DNA of 64,000 nt from Hippasteria phrygiana (taxonomy: Eukaryota; Echinodermata; Asteroidea; Valvatida; Goniasteridae), in the NCBI GenBank assembly GCA_037893225.1, contig JAZGUH010000725.1, forward strand, positions 248,001-312,000, read 5' to 3'. Each line of letters starts with the position of its first letter. Within the stretch, counting starts at the first letter, position 1. Position numbers and translations under genes: made by a program. The notes under the pieces were generated by a model. It did no database searches. It had not been told where the DNA came from and saw nothing but the letters and a program-made list of their open reading frames with translations. This document shows, piece after piece, positions 61,501-64,000 of the stretch.

Positions 61501-64000
61501 CCTGTCTTCAACAGCAGGTAAGACCAGTATCCTAACGGGGTGAACATTTTGGCTGGCTGGTAATCTGGGTACAGCCAATTGATAATAATCTTGTCTACTT
61601 TTATTCTGCCAGAAACCGAGACAACAAGAGTGGTTTCCACCGTAACCGAAAGCACGACTGGTGCTGTCAAGACAACCGAAGAAGTGAAAACTACCACCGT
61701 TACAACTGCTGCCGGGGAAGAGCTGACCACAGTCACAACATCAGTGCCGCTTGTGTCCACAACTCCAGGCTACTGCCTAGAACCAATGGGTGAACAGGCA
61801 GGACTTGAAGTAGAGCAATCTGCTGATGGCAAGTCCAGCCTTGACGAGACTACCGGAACATGGAAGATACCAGCGCCGATAACAGAGGACAGAGCAAAGA
61901 CACCAAAGCTGGTGACCGAGTTTTCCAAAGTGTCGGTTGTCACGGGTATTAGACTGACCAACGTGGCAGACGGTCTTGGCTTTGTGCCGACTGAGACCAT
62001 TGTGATGACTCTGGCAGTGTCCTACAGGAGTCCAGGAGAGGAGGAGTTCCTTGAAGTTCCAGAGGAGAAGACAGGTCAAGCGGTAAGTGGTTGAATCTTT
62101 TGCAAGAAATATCGGTGTTGGTGTAGATTGGTGATTTGGCCTAAAACTTGGCCGTTGGAGTGGTGGCGTAACTGAGTTGTATTTTCTTTCATTTTGCAGC
62201 TTGTGACATTGACTCTGGAGCCCGAAATGGCCGAGACTTATCTCTTGCCCGAAGTGTCTTCTCTGGATGGTGTGACCGGCATTCGTCTAGAGGTAGTCGG
62301 AATCAGTGGGGCCAATTCCACAAACCTAGTTGTAGACATTCTGGGCTGTGTAAAAGGTGAGTAAGATTGGAATCAGAAATGTTTAATTTGGCTAGAGCAG
62401 AAGCCCGAGCCGATGGGATGCTTTTGAGGAAAAAAAATAGTGTGGTGTGAGATCTTGAACACTGACGGGTTTTTGTTTTGGTGTCGTATTTGTTTGGTTT
62501 TTGTAATAGAATTGTCTACTGGAGCTCCTGCAAGAGACCAGCCACAAACCGTGCCGACCAAAGTCATAGTAACCACAACAAATGTTGTGACAACTCCCCT
62601 CGGGACAACAACGGAGGAATCAACAACAATCAAAACAACATTGCCAGCCCTGTCTTCAACAGCAGGTAAGACCAGTATCCTAACGGGGTGAACATTTTGG
62701 CTGGCTGGTAATCTGGGTACAGCCAATTGATAATAATCTTGTCTACTTTTATTCTGCCAGAAACCGAGACAACAAGAGTGGTTTCCACCGTAACCGAAAG
62801 CACGACTGGTGCTGTCAAGACAACCGAAGAAGTGAAAACTACCACCGTTACAACTGCTGCCGGGGAAGAGCTGACCACAGTCACAACATCAGTGCCACTT
62901 GTGTCCACAACTCCAGGCTACTGCCTAGAACCAATGGGTGAACAGGCAGGACTTGAAGTAGAGCAATCTGCTGATGGCAAGTCCAGCCTTGACGAGACTA
63001 CCGGAACATGGAAGATACCAGCGCCGATAACAGAGGACAGAGCAAAGACACCAAAGCTGGTGACCGAGTTTTCCAAAGTGTCGGTTGTCACGGGTATTAG
63101 ACTGACCAACGTGGCAGACGGTCTTGGCTTTGTGCCGACTGAGACCATTGTGATGACTCTGGCAGTGTCCTACAGGAGTCCAGGAGAGGAGGAGTTCCTT
63201 GAAGTTCCAGAGGAGAAGACAGGTCAAGCGGTAAGTGGTTGAATCTTTTGCAAGAAATATTGGTGTTGGTGTAGATTGGTGATTTGGCCTAAAACTTGGC
63301 CGTTGGAGTGGTGGCGTAATTGAGTTGTATTTTCTTTCATTTTGCAGCTTGTGACATTGACTCTGGAGCCCGAAATGGCCGAGACTTATCTCTTGCCCGA
63401 AGTGTCTTCTCTGGATGGTGTGACCGGCATTCGTCTAGAGGTAGTCGGAATCAGTGGGGCCAATTCCACAAACCTAGTTGTAGACATTCTGGGCTGTGTA
63501 AAAGGTGAGTAAGATTGGAATCAGAAATGTTTAATTTGGCTAGAGCAGAAGCCCGAGCCGATGGGATGCTTTTGAGGAAAAAAAATAGTGTGGTGTGAGA
63601 TCTTGAACACTGACGGGTTTTTGTTTTGGTGTCGTATTTATTTGGTTTTTGTAATAGAATTGTCTACTGGAGCTCCTGCAAGAGACCAGCCACAAACCGT
63701 GCCGACCAAAGTCATAGTAACCACAACAAATGTTGTGACAACTCCCCTCGGGACAACAACGGAGGAATCAACAACAATCAAAACAACATTGCCAGCCCTG
63801 TCTTCAACAGCAGGTAAGACCAGTATACTAACGGGGTGAACATTTTGGCTGGCTGGTAATCTGGGTACAGCCAATTGATAATAATCTTGTCTACTTTTAT
63901 TCTGCCAGAAACCGAGACAACAAGAGTGGTTTCCACCGTAACCGAAAGCACGACTGGTGCTGTCAAGACAACCGAAGAAGTGAAAACTACCACCGTTACA
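1..64000 (+). CDS. Giant secreted VWD/LDLa/mucin-like repeat protein, partial at both ends
   Basis: This is a single multi-exon gene. I joined every exon by splice sites and phase: 19 upstream exons (2310 coding bases), 43 full three-exon units (783 bases each) and part of unit 44. This gives about 12,075 residues with no in-frame stop. Domain order is TIL-E, VWD-C8-TIL-E, seven LDLa modules, Thr/Ser linker, then 44 or more copies of a Thr-rich linker plus a 153-residue Cys-bounded domain. All domains are extracellular, so the product should be secreted or on the surface; no membrane segment is visible. The start resembles SCO-spondin and gel-forming mucins (VWD assemblies then LDLa). The F5/8C-like repeats recall sea-star footprint proteins. 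It could be a mucus, adhesive or extracellular-matrix protein. Signal peptide, start and stop lie outside the window. The gene model is firm; the function is inferred. Confidence 0.88.
150..785. other. Intron 1 with a diverged piece of the 934-1378 element
   Basis: About 47 bp at 462-508 match, in reverse complement, 1209-1254 of the element in the next intron (both carry CCCTGCCCT and TTTCCCTCA blocks). No other structure was recognised. Confidence 0.45.
934..1378. mobile_element. Non-autonomous DNA transposon (MITE) with 8-bp target duplication
   Basis: The element is bounded by 23-bp inverted repeats (GGCGATTGTGTAGTGTAGGG and its complement). It is flanked by a perfect 8-bp direct repeat, AAATTATC, at 926-933 and 1379-1386. 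An 8-bp duplication is typical of hAT-type elements; no transposase is present in its 445 bp. It lies in the intron between exons 2 and 3. Confidence 0.8.
1775..2789 (+). CDS. Exons 4-5: von Willebrand factor type D domain
   Basis: Exon 4 is 1775-2113 and exon 5 is 2587-2789. Exon 4 opens with the VWD signature [14 protein letters not shown] followed by [13 protein letters not shown]. Exon 5 carries the calcium-loop region [14 protein letters not shown]. The usual CGLCG motif, linked in VWF and mucins to disulfide exchange during multimerisation, reads VGLCG, so its first cysteine is missing. The end of exon 5 ([13 protein letters not shown]) starts the C8 module. Exon 5 ends at GTG before GTGAGA, phase 0. 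VWD domains of this type build disulfide-linked polymers in mucins; whether this one does is unknown. Confidence 0.9.
2114..2586. other. Intron 4, no recognised element
   Basis: Plain AT-rich intron with a T tract just before the acceptor (about 2563-2576). Nothing else was recognised. Confidence 0.6.
3061..3960. repeat. 20-bp minisatellite, about 45 copies
   Basis: Consensus GGCACAATRCCGGTTTGGMY, arranged head to tail in perfect 20-bp register without a single indel; the outermost copies are degenerate. The main variants are A/G at the R position and GAC, GAT, GCC or GCT between the units. It sits in the intron between exons 5 and 6. The unit has no stop in most frames, which creates long spurious reading frames on both strands. 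Confidence 0.95.
4091..4543 (+). CDS. Exons 6-7: C8 domain
   Basis: Exon 6 is 4091-4218 (phase 0 in, 2 out) and exon 7 is 4434-4543 (phase 2 in, 1 out). The translation runs through [44 protein letters not shown] and ends at DDLC. The spacing and the Cys-rich CxCxC segment are those of the C8 domain that follows VWD in VWF, mucins, zonadhesin and SCO-spondin. The two exons are separated from the VWD by the minisatellite-bearing intron (2790-4090). Confidence 0.87.
4837..6141 (+). CDS. Exons 8-10: TIL domain and E module closing the D assembly
   Basis: Exons are 4837-4983, 5361-5454 and 6095-6141. The first acceptor is CCACAG at 4831-4836; the nearby TTGCAG would give an immediate in-frame stop, so the upstream site was chosen. 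The protein reads [18 protein letters not shown], then [15 protein letters not shown] (TIL), then [28 protein letters not shown] and [13 protein letters not shown] (E module). The exon phases (1, 2, 1) and sizes repeat those of exons 2-3 (95 and 47 bp against 94 and 47), showing that the two D assemblies arose by duplication. Confidence 0.86.
4984..5360. other. Intron 8, no recognised element
   Basis: AT-rich intron between exons 8 and 9. No repeat or gene was recognised. Confidence 0.6.
5490..5926 (+). mobile_element. MITE-like element, copy 1 of an inverted pair
   Basis: The terminal inverted repeats begin CACTTTAAAGGTAGTATACA and end as the complement of CACTTAAAGGTAAAACAACA. The internal sequence (for example CACCAGGTGCCATGATTTCA) recurs in reverse complement at 13048-13448. 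There is no coding content. Confidence 0.7.
6391..6446. repeat. T-rich low-complexity tract
   Basis: A run of TTTAT/TTTTTT within intron 10. The preceding 6180-6390 looks like worn repeat DNA, but no family was recognised. Confidence 0.7.
6495..6860. mobile_element. MITE with long inverted ends
   Basis: The left end contains GGAGTGGTTAATCTGTCGTC and the right end the near-complement (GACCACAGATTAACCACTCC). The similarity continues inward through GGCCAGGCC and AAAAGCC for about 35 bp or more. The element is 366 bp, has no coding content, and lies in the intron between exons 10 and 11. Confidence 0.7.
7271..7390 (+). CDS. Exon 11: LDLa module 1
   Basis: A class 1-1 exon encoding one LDL-receptor class A repeat with six cysteines: [13 protein letters not shown], then [15 protein letters not shown] and a final Cys. 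The acidic DCGDGSDE loop that binds calcium in LDLa modules is complete. Its phase symmetry matches the following six LDLa exons. Confidence 0.92.
7548..7661 (+). CDS. Exon 12: LDLa module 2
   Basis: A class 1-1 exon with acceptor TTTGTAG. It encodes [13 protein letters not shown], then [15 protein letters not shown] and a final Cys. It has one extra cysteine at the start, and the calcium loop reads DCADHSDE instead of DCxDGSDE. The fold should be kept; calcium affinity is uncertain. Confidence 0.9.
7831..8055. repeat. (TCAGC)45 pentanucleotide array
   Basis: Forty-five perfect TCAGC units (225 bp), with no substitution visible. Two units in the opposite orientation (TGAGC TGAGC) lie at 7821-7830, and the right end closes with TGA, so the left junction is palindromic. 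It lies in the intron between exons 12 and 13. Confidence 0.97.
8237..8359 (+). CDS. Exon 13: LDLa module 3, altered calcium loop
   Basis: A class 1-1 exon encoding [13 protein letters not shown], then [20 protein letters not shown]. The six cysteines are present, but the last loop is lengthened and rewritten (GFNDTTDED where GDGSDE is usual) and gains an NDT sequon. It may have lost normal calcium binding. Confidence 0.88.
8393..8464 (-). tRNA. tRNA-like sequence (Ala GGC-like), probably pseudogene or SINE head
   Basis: The minus strand folds as a tRNA. It has a 7-bp acceptor with one mismatch, A box TAGCTCAGTTGG (perfect), B box GGTTCGAATCC (perfect), and a TTTT stretch right after the 3' end as a Pol III stop. 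The anticodon position reads GGC with C at 33 instead of the invariant U, the anticodon stem has two mismatches, and the T stem has one. Eukaryotes read Ala GCY codons with AGC (IGC), not GGC, so a working tRNA is unlikely. It could be transcribed by Pol III. Confidence 0.6.
8762..8813 (-). ncRNA. Hammerhead-ribozyme-like motif
   Basis: On the minus strand, CTGATGA (8804-8798) is followed by a short GAC/GTC-closed arm, GAAAC (8778-8774) and the cleavage-site triplet GTC (8773-8771). That is the order of a type I hammerhead core. The flanks form a short stem I with one mismatch (GCAGT against ACCGC). Stem III would be only AC/GT with no loop, but ACGT is self-complementary, so a dimeric form could close it. 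Such minimal hammerheads are known from Penelope-like elements and retrozymes. Activity is not shown. Confidence 0.45.
8863..8942. repeat. Short minisatellite, 22-24 bp unit
   Basis: Three full units, CGGTCATTGGCTGG followed by TGCAACGACC or CTACGACC, and a fourth partial unit ending CGGTCATTAG. Confidence 0.8.
8984..9109 (+). CDS. Exon 14: LDLa module 4
   Basis: A class 1-1 exon with acceptor TTACAG. It encodes [15 protein letters not shown], then [15 protein letters not shown] and a final Cys: a standard six-Cys LDLa with an intact acidic loop. The acceptor lies about 40 bp downstream of the Penelope-like repeat remnant. Confidence 0.91.
9386..9508 (+). CDS. Exon 15: LDLa module 5
   Basis: A class 1-1 exon encoding [15 protein letters not shown], then [15 protein letters not shown] and a final Cys. 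The acidic loop is intact. There are two additional cysteines in the first half, and an NFT sequon. The donor is GTGAGT. Confidence 0.9.
9509..10198. other. Intron 15, no firm element
   Basis: It contains a C9 run (about 9526-9534). CCGGCTGTC near 9757 has its complement near 10058-10066, with too little matching sequence inside to call a transposon. Confidence 0.5.
10199..10309 (+). CDS. Exon 16: LDLa module 6, divergent
   Basis: A class 1-1 exon encoding [18 protein letters not shown], then [15 protein letters not shown]. Cysteine spacing is LDLa-like, but the Phe before the second Cys is missing and the loop reads KNGEDE instead of GDGSDE. The exon is open, and its phase fits both neighbours. 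Confidence 0.85.
10330..10554. mobile_element. TA-flanked MITE, copy 1
   Basis: Inverted ends AGCCAGTTCGGTAT, bounded by TA on both sides as in Tc1/mariner-type insertion. The 225-bp body has no coding content and closely matches copy 2 at 12759-12975. It lies in the intron between exons 16 and 17. Confidence 0.8.
10743..10853 (+). CDS. Exon 17: LDLa module 7
   Basis: A class 1-1 exon encoding [11 protein letters not shown], then [15 protein letters not shown]. The last cysteine codon of the module is split: its T is the last exon base and GT comes from exon 18. It is a standard LDLa with a complete acidic loop and closes the run of seven. Confidence 0.91.
11373..11738. repeat. Fold-back element with 20-bp inverted ends
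   Basis: TTATCCTCAAGCAAACTTGA at 11373-11392 is matched by its complement at 11719-11738 with one mismatch. It is probably a MITE; its right end abuts the palindrome at 11743-11874. Confidence 0.6.
11743..11874. repeat. 132-bp near-perfect palindrome
   Basis: Two arms of about 62 bp beginning GTTATCCCAC and ending GTGGGATAAC around a short centre near 11808. Few mismatches separate the arms. It would form a long hairpin in RNA or a cruciform in DNA. Confidence 0.85.
12004..13566 (+). CDS. Exons 18-19: Thr/Ser-rich linker between LDLa run and repeat array
   Basis: Exon 18 (12004-12033) is a 30-bp microexon reading [10 protein letters not shown]; its first two bases complete the last LDLa cysteine. 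Exon 19 (13474-13566) reads [19 protein letters not shown] and then [11 protein letters not shown]. Both are class 1-1, like repeat exon A. Exon 19 contains an NES sequon. Composition suggests an O-glycosylated spacer. The microexon was placed because it is the only small open piece that restores the Cys codon and keeps phase. Exon 18 is less certain than exon 19. Confidence 0.68.
12228..12469. mobile_element. MITE family 1, copy 1
   Basis: The inverted ends begin GGCCCAATTTCATAAAGCTG and run through GTTAAGCACA. The internal GGTTACCAGCCAAAA is shared with the copy at 13663-13912. It is directly abutted by the next element at 12470. Confidence 0.78.
12470..12722. mobile_element. MITE family 2
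   Basis: The ends are CCCAATTTAATGGCTCTGCT on the left and AGCAGAGCCATGAAATTGGG on the right. It shares only the outer CCCAATTT with family 1; the interior is unrelated. No coding content. Confidence 0.75.
12759..12975. mobile_element. TA-flanked MITE, copy 2
   Basis: Same family as 10330-10554: ends AGCCGGTTCGGTAT and ATACCGAACTGGCT, TA at both borders, and a shared interior (GACGTAATGTCACGCCATGT). Confidence 0.8.
13048..13448 (-). mobile_element. MITE-like element, copy 2, inverted relative to 5490-5926
   Basis: It reads through the same internal blocks as 5490-5926 on the opposite strand. Its left end is GAAGGTAGTATACAACATTT. The right end is more worn, so the border is approximate. Confidence 0.65.
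13663..13912. mobile_element. MITE family 1, copy 2
   Basis: A 250-bp element with inverted ends GGGGCCAATTTCATAGAGCT, continuing GCTTAAGCAC. Same family as 12228-12469. It lies in the intron just before the repeat array. Confidence 0.82.
14283..15283 (+). repeat. Unit 1 (left edge of array)
   Basis: Exons A 14283-14438, B 14534-15003, C 15127-15283. The start of A is diverged ([10 protein letters not shown] instead of [10 protein letters not shown]); from the CAGCCAC of A onwards it matches the other units. T type at B20, L58, R111, C11 Thr. Confidence 0.9.
15433..16433 (+). repeat. Unit 2
   Basis: Exons A 15433-15588, B 15684-16153, C 16277-16433. A10 is Glu (AREQ) and A38 Ser; B20 Thr, L58, R111, V144 (EVEF). 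Confidence 0.9.
16586..17586 (+). repeat. Unit 3
   Basis: Exons A 16586-16741, B 16837-17306, C 17430-17586. B begins ETETTTVV (Arg6 replaced by Thr) and has I59 (LELIG); R111. Confidence 0.9.
17740..18740 (+). repeat. Unit 4
   Basis: Exons A 17740-17895, B 17991-18460, C 18584-18740. A reads GAPGRD with KVKVS at A18-22. B has P58, I59, E64 (QAELE), T111 and V144. First member of the two-unit period. Confidence 0.9.
18894..19894 (+). repeat. Unit 5
   Basis: Exons A 18894-19049, B 19145-19614, C 19738-19894. A38 Ser; B has L58, T95 (RTKTPK) and R111. Confidence 0.9.
20048..21048 (+). repeat. Unit 6
   Basis: Exons A 20048-20203, B 20299-20768, C 20892-21048. A has GAPGRD and KVKVS as in units 4 and 8; B has P58, K103 (VTKFS), T111 and V144. 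Confidence 0.9.
21203..22203 (+). repeat. Unit 7
   Basis: Exons A 21203-21358, B 21454-21923, C 22047-22203. B has L58, E106 (FSEVS) and T111. Pairs with unit 5 in the two-unit period. Last unit with Thr at C11. Confidence 0.9.
22357..23360 (+). repeat. Unit 8
   Basis: Exons A 22357-22512, B 22608-23077, C 23204-23360. A is of the unit 4/6 kind (GAPGRD, KVKVS). B has L58 and R111. The B-C intron is the longest (126 bp). C is the first with Ala at C11 (EPEMAET), which all later units share. Confidence 0.9.
23514..24508 (+). repeat. Unit 9 (first K-type unit)
   Basis: Exons A 23514-23669, B 23765-24234, C 24352-24508. A12 is Ser (DQSQT). B20 changes from Thr to Lys, with P58 and T111. C24 is Val (LDVVTG). 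The B-C intron switches to the 117-bp form ending TTTTGCAG. Confidence 0.9.
24662..25656 (+). repeat. Unit 10
   Basis: Exons A 24662-24817, B 24913-25382, C 25500-25656. Its B protein is identical to that of unit 9; C24 returns to Gly. Confidence 0.9.
25810..26804 (+). repeat. Unit 11
   Basis: Exons A 25810-25965, B 26061-26530, C 26648-26804. Protein as unit 10; the B-C intron and the silent GAA at C31 are shared with unit 10. Confidence 0.9.
26958..27961 (+). repeat. Unit 12
   Basis: Exons A 26958-27113, B 27209-27678, C 27805-27961. B27 is Ser (KSTTV). Its B-C intron is the 126-bp form otherwise seen only in unit 8, so its 3' half was copied from that type. Confidence 0.9.
28115..29109 (+). 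repeat. Unit 13
   Basis: Exons A 28115-28270, B 28366-28835, C 28953-29109. A12 Pro; B has T95 and S139 (SYSSPG). Confidence 0.9.
29263..30256 (+). repeat. Unit 14
   Basis: Exons A 29263-29418, B 29514-29983, C 30100-30256. B keeps S139; its acceptor is TTCCAG instead of TGCCAG. The B-C intron is 116 bp, one T shorter, a form shared with unit 33. Confidence 0.9.
30409..31403 (+). repeat. Unit 15
   Basis: Exons A 30409-30564, B 30660-31129, C 31247-31403. B reads [11 protein letters not shown] (V41I and P46L). The intron before A has the short GCTTTGAGAT form that marks a-type units. Confidence 0.9.
31557..32551 (+). repeat. Unit 16 (d-like)
   Basis: Exons A 31557-31712, B 31808-32277, C 32395-32551. 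B has I11 (STITES) and S27. The A-B intron has GTGAAAATTT instead of GTGAACATTT, shared with unit 26. Confidence 0.9.
32704..33698 (+). repeat. Unit 17 (a-type)
   Basis: Exons A 32704-32859, B 32955-33424, C 33542-33698. Consensus K-type protein with A12 Ser. First unit of the four-unit, 4582-bp period. Confidence 0.9.
33852..34846 (+). repeat. Unit 18 (b-type)
   Basis: Exons A 33852-34007, B 34103-34572, C 34690-34846. B carries I11, S27 and V63 (EQVGLE). Confidence 0.9.
35000..35985 (+). repeat. Unit 19 (c-type)
   Basis: Exons A 35000-35155, B 35251-35720, C 35829-35985. A12 Pro. The B-C intron is 9 bp shorter (108 bp). C reads [11 protein letters not shown]24N creates a second N-glycosylation sequon and R29H follows. 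Confidence 0.9.
36139..37133 (+). repeat. Unit 20 (d-type)
   Basis: Exons A 36139-36294, B 36390-36859, C 36977-37133. B has I11 but keeps T27, the only clear coding difference from unit 24. Confidence 0.9.
37286..38280 (+). repeat. Unit 21 (a-type)
   Basis: Exons A 37286-37441, B 37537-38006, C 38124-38280. Protein as unit 17, exactly 4582 bp downstream of it. Confidence 0.9.
38434..39428 (+). repeat. Unit 22 (b-type)
   Basis: Exons A 38434-38589, B 38685-39154, C 39272-39428. I11, S27, V63 as in unit 18, 4582 bp away. Confidence 0.9.
39582..40567 (+). repeat. Unit 23 (c-type)
   Basis: Exons A 39582-39737, B 39833-40302, C 40411-40567. Short 108-bp B-C intron and [10 protein letters not shown] as in unit 19. 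Confidence 0.9.
40721..41715 (+). repeat. Unit 24 (d-type)
   Basis: Exons A 40721-40876, B 40972-41441, C 41559-41715. I11 and S27 with A63. Confidence 0.9.
41868..42853 (+). repeat. Unit 25 (a/c chimera)
   Basis: Exons A 41868-42023, B 42119-42588, C 42697-42853. The 5' part is a-type (short GCTTTGAGAT before A, A12 Ser). The 3' part is c-type (108-bp B-C intron, LDNVTG), but C29 is Arg. Confidence 0.9.
43007..44001 (+). repeat. Unit 26 (d-like)
   Basis: Exons A 43007-43162, B 43258-43727, C 43845-44001. I11, S27, and S121 (VADSLGF). Shares the GTGAAAATTT intron variant with unit 16. Confidence 0.9.
44154..45148 (+). repeat. Unit 27 (a-type)
   Basis: Exons A 44154-44309, B 44405-44874, C 44992-45148. 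Protein as units 17 and 21. Confidence 0.9.
45302..46296 (+). repeat. Unit 28 (b-type)
   Basis: Exons A 45302-45457, B 45553-46022, C 46140-46296. I11, S27, V63 as in units 18 and 22. Confidence 0.9.
46450..47435 (+). repeat. Unit 29 (c-type)
   Basis: Exons A 46450-46605, B 46701-47170, C 47279-47435. Short B-C intron and [10 protein letters not shown] as in units 19 and 23. Confidence 0.9.
47589..48583 (+). repeat. Unit 30 (d-type)
   Basis: Exons A 47589-47744, B 47840-48309, C 48427-48583. I11, S27, A63 as in unit 24. Confidence 0.9.
48736..49730 (+). repeat. Unit 31 (a-type)
   Basis: Exons A 48736-48891, B 48987-49456, C 49574-49730. Protein as units 17, 21 and 27; 4582 bp after unit 27. 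Confidence 0.9.
49884..50878 (+). repeat. Unit 32 (b-type position)
   Basis: Exons A 49884-50039, B 50135-50604, C 50722-50878. I11 and S27, but Ala at B63 where units 18, 22 and 28 have Val. Confidence 0.9.
51032..52025 (+). repeat. Unit 33 (c / unit-14 chimera)
   Basis: Exons A 51032-51187, B 51283-51752, C 51869-52025. The 5' part is c-type (A12 Pro, GTCGTATTTATTTGG before A). The B-C intron has no 9-bp deletion and matches unit 14 (ATTTTTTTCATTTTGCAG). C reads DGVTGIRLE. Confidence 0.9.
52179..53173 (+). repeat. Unit 34 (return to T type)
   Basis: Exons A 52179-52334, B 52430-52899, C 53017-53173. A reads [12 protein letters not shown]20 is Thr again, with I11, V53 (TPVYCLE), P58 and R111. 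The K block ends here. Confidence 0.9.
53325..54319 (+). repeat. Unit 35
   Basis: Exons A 53325-53480, B 53576-54045, C 54163-54319. A12 is Thr (DQTQT). B has I11, T20, R111 and L126 (FVLTETI). Confidence 0.9.
54472..55467 (+). repeat. Unit 36
   Basis: Exons A 54472-54627, B 54723-55192, C 55311-55467. A reads [11 protein letters not shown] as in unit 34. B has I41, S121 and K128 (PTKTI). C10 is Ile (EPEIAET). Confidence 0.9.
55621..56615 (+). repeat. Unit 37
   Basis: Exons A 55621-55776, B 55872-56341, C 56459-56615. A reads STGSPARD. B has K13 (VTKSTT), V34 (TAVGEE), K40, R60 (EPMREQ) and K152 (PEKKTG). Confidence 0.9.
56770..57764 (+). repeat. Unit 38
   Basis: Exons A 56770-56925, B 57021-57490, C 57608-57764. 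Shares K13, K40 and R60 with unit 37, so the two are recent sisters. Last T-type unit in the window. Confidence 0.9.
57918..58912 (+). repeat. Unit 39: exon A donor mutated GT to AT
   Basis: Exons A 57918-58073, B 58169-58638, C 58756-58912. The donor of A reads CAG|ATAAGA at 58074, where all other units read CAG|GTAAGA. B and C are intact consensus K type. Skipping A would keep the frame. Confidence 0.9.
59066..60060 (+). repeat. Unit 40
   Basis: Exons A 59066-59221, B 59317-59786, C 59904-60060. B103 is Lys (VTKFS), shared with unit 41. Confidence 0.9.
60214..61208 (+). repeat. Unit 41
   Basis: Exons A 60214-60369, B 60465-60934, C 61052-61208. B103 Lys as in unit 40; C14 is His (ETHLL). 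Confidence 0.9.
61362..62356 (+). repeat. Unit 42
   Basis: Exons A 61362-61517, B 61613-62082, C 62200-62356. Consensus K-type protein with A12 Pro. Confidence 0.9.
62510..63504 (+). repeat. Unit 43
   Basis: Exons A 62510-62665, B 62761-63230, C 63348-63504. Consensus protein. Its B-C intron has the ATATTGGTG and GTAATTGAG changes seen after b-type units 18, 22, 28 and 32. Confidence 0.9.
63658..64000 (+). repeat. Unit 44, cut by window end
   Basis: Exon A 63658-63813, exon B from 63909, truncated after 92 bases. The intron before A carries the c-type GTATTTATTTGG variant, so an abcd-like order may resume here. Confidence 0.88.

Larger units (their letters stand above)
14283..64000 (+). repeat. 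Tandem array of 44 three-exon coding units (about 1.15 kb each)
   Basis: Each unit holds exon A (156 bp, phase 1-1), a 95-bp intron, exon B (470 bp, phase 1-0), an intron of 108-126 bp, exon C (157 bp, phase 0-1) and an intron of about 150 bp to the next A. One unit encodes 261 residues: A is 52, B 157 and C 52 residues (numbering used in the unit entries). A1-52 and B1-54 are Thr-rich and mucin-like. B55 (Cys of GYCLE) to C50 (Cys of DILGC) is a 153-residue domain whose boundary cysteines and closing VDILGC resemble F5/8 type C / galactose-binding-like domains. GANSTNL in C gives one N-glycosylation sequon per unit. All 43 complete units are open. The array continues past the right edge, so 44 is a minimum. 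Confidence 0.93.

Noticed and set aside
14500..63242. Treating each 171-codon frame with start Met as a separate small gene
   Set aside because: The apparent start Met lies in the A-B intron and the stop lies just past the exon B donor. Splice sites and phases show exons of one gene.
14403..63993. Recurrent minus-strand frames of about 76-166 codons in every unit
   Set aside because: They are shadows of the Thr-rich coding strand. They cross splice sites and introns, and have no domain features.
14283..64000. Calling the repeat domain a definite F5/8 type C (discoidin) domain
   Set aside because: Boundary cysteines and the final DILGC fit, but the internal signature of that family is not clear by eye, so only a resemblance is claimed pending an HMM or structure comparison.
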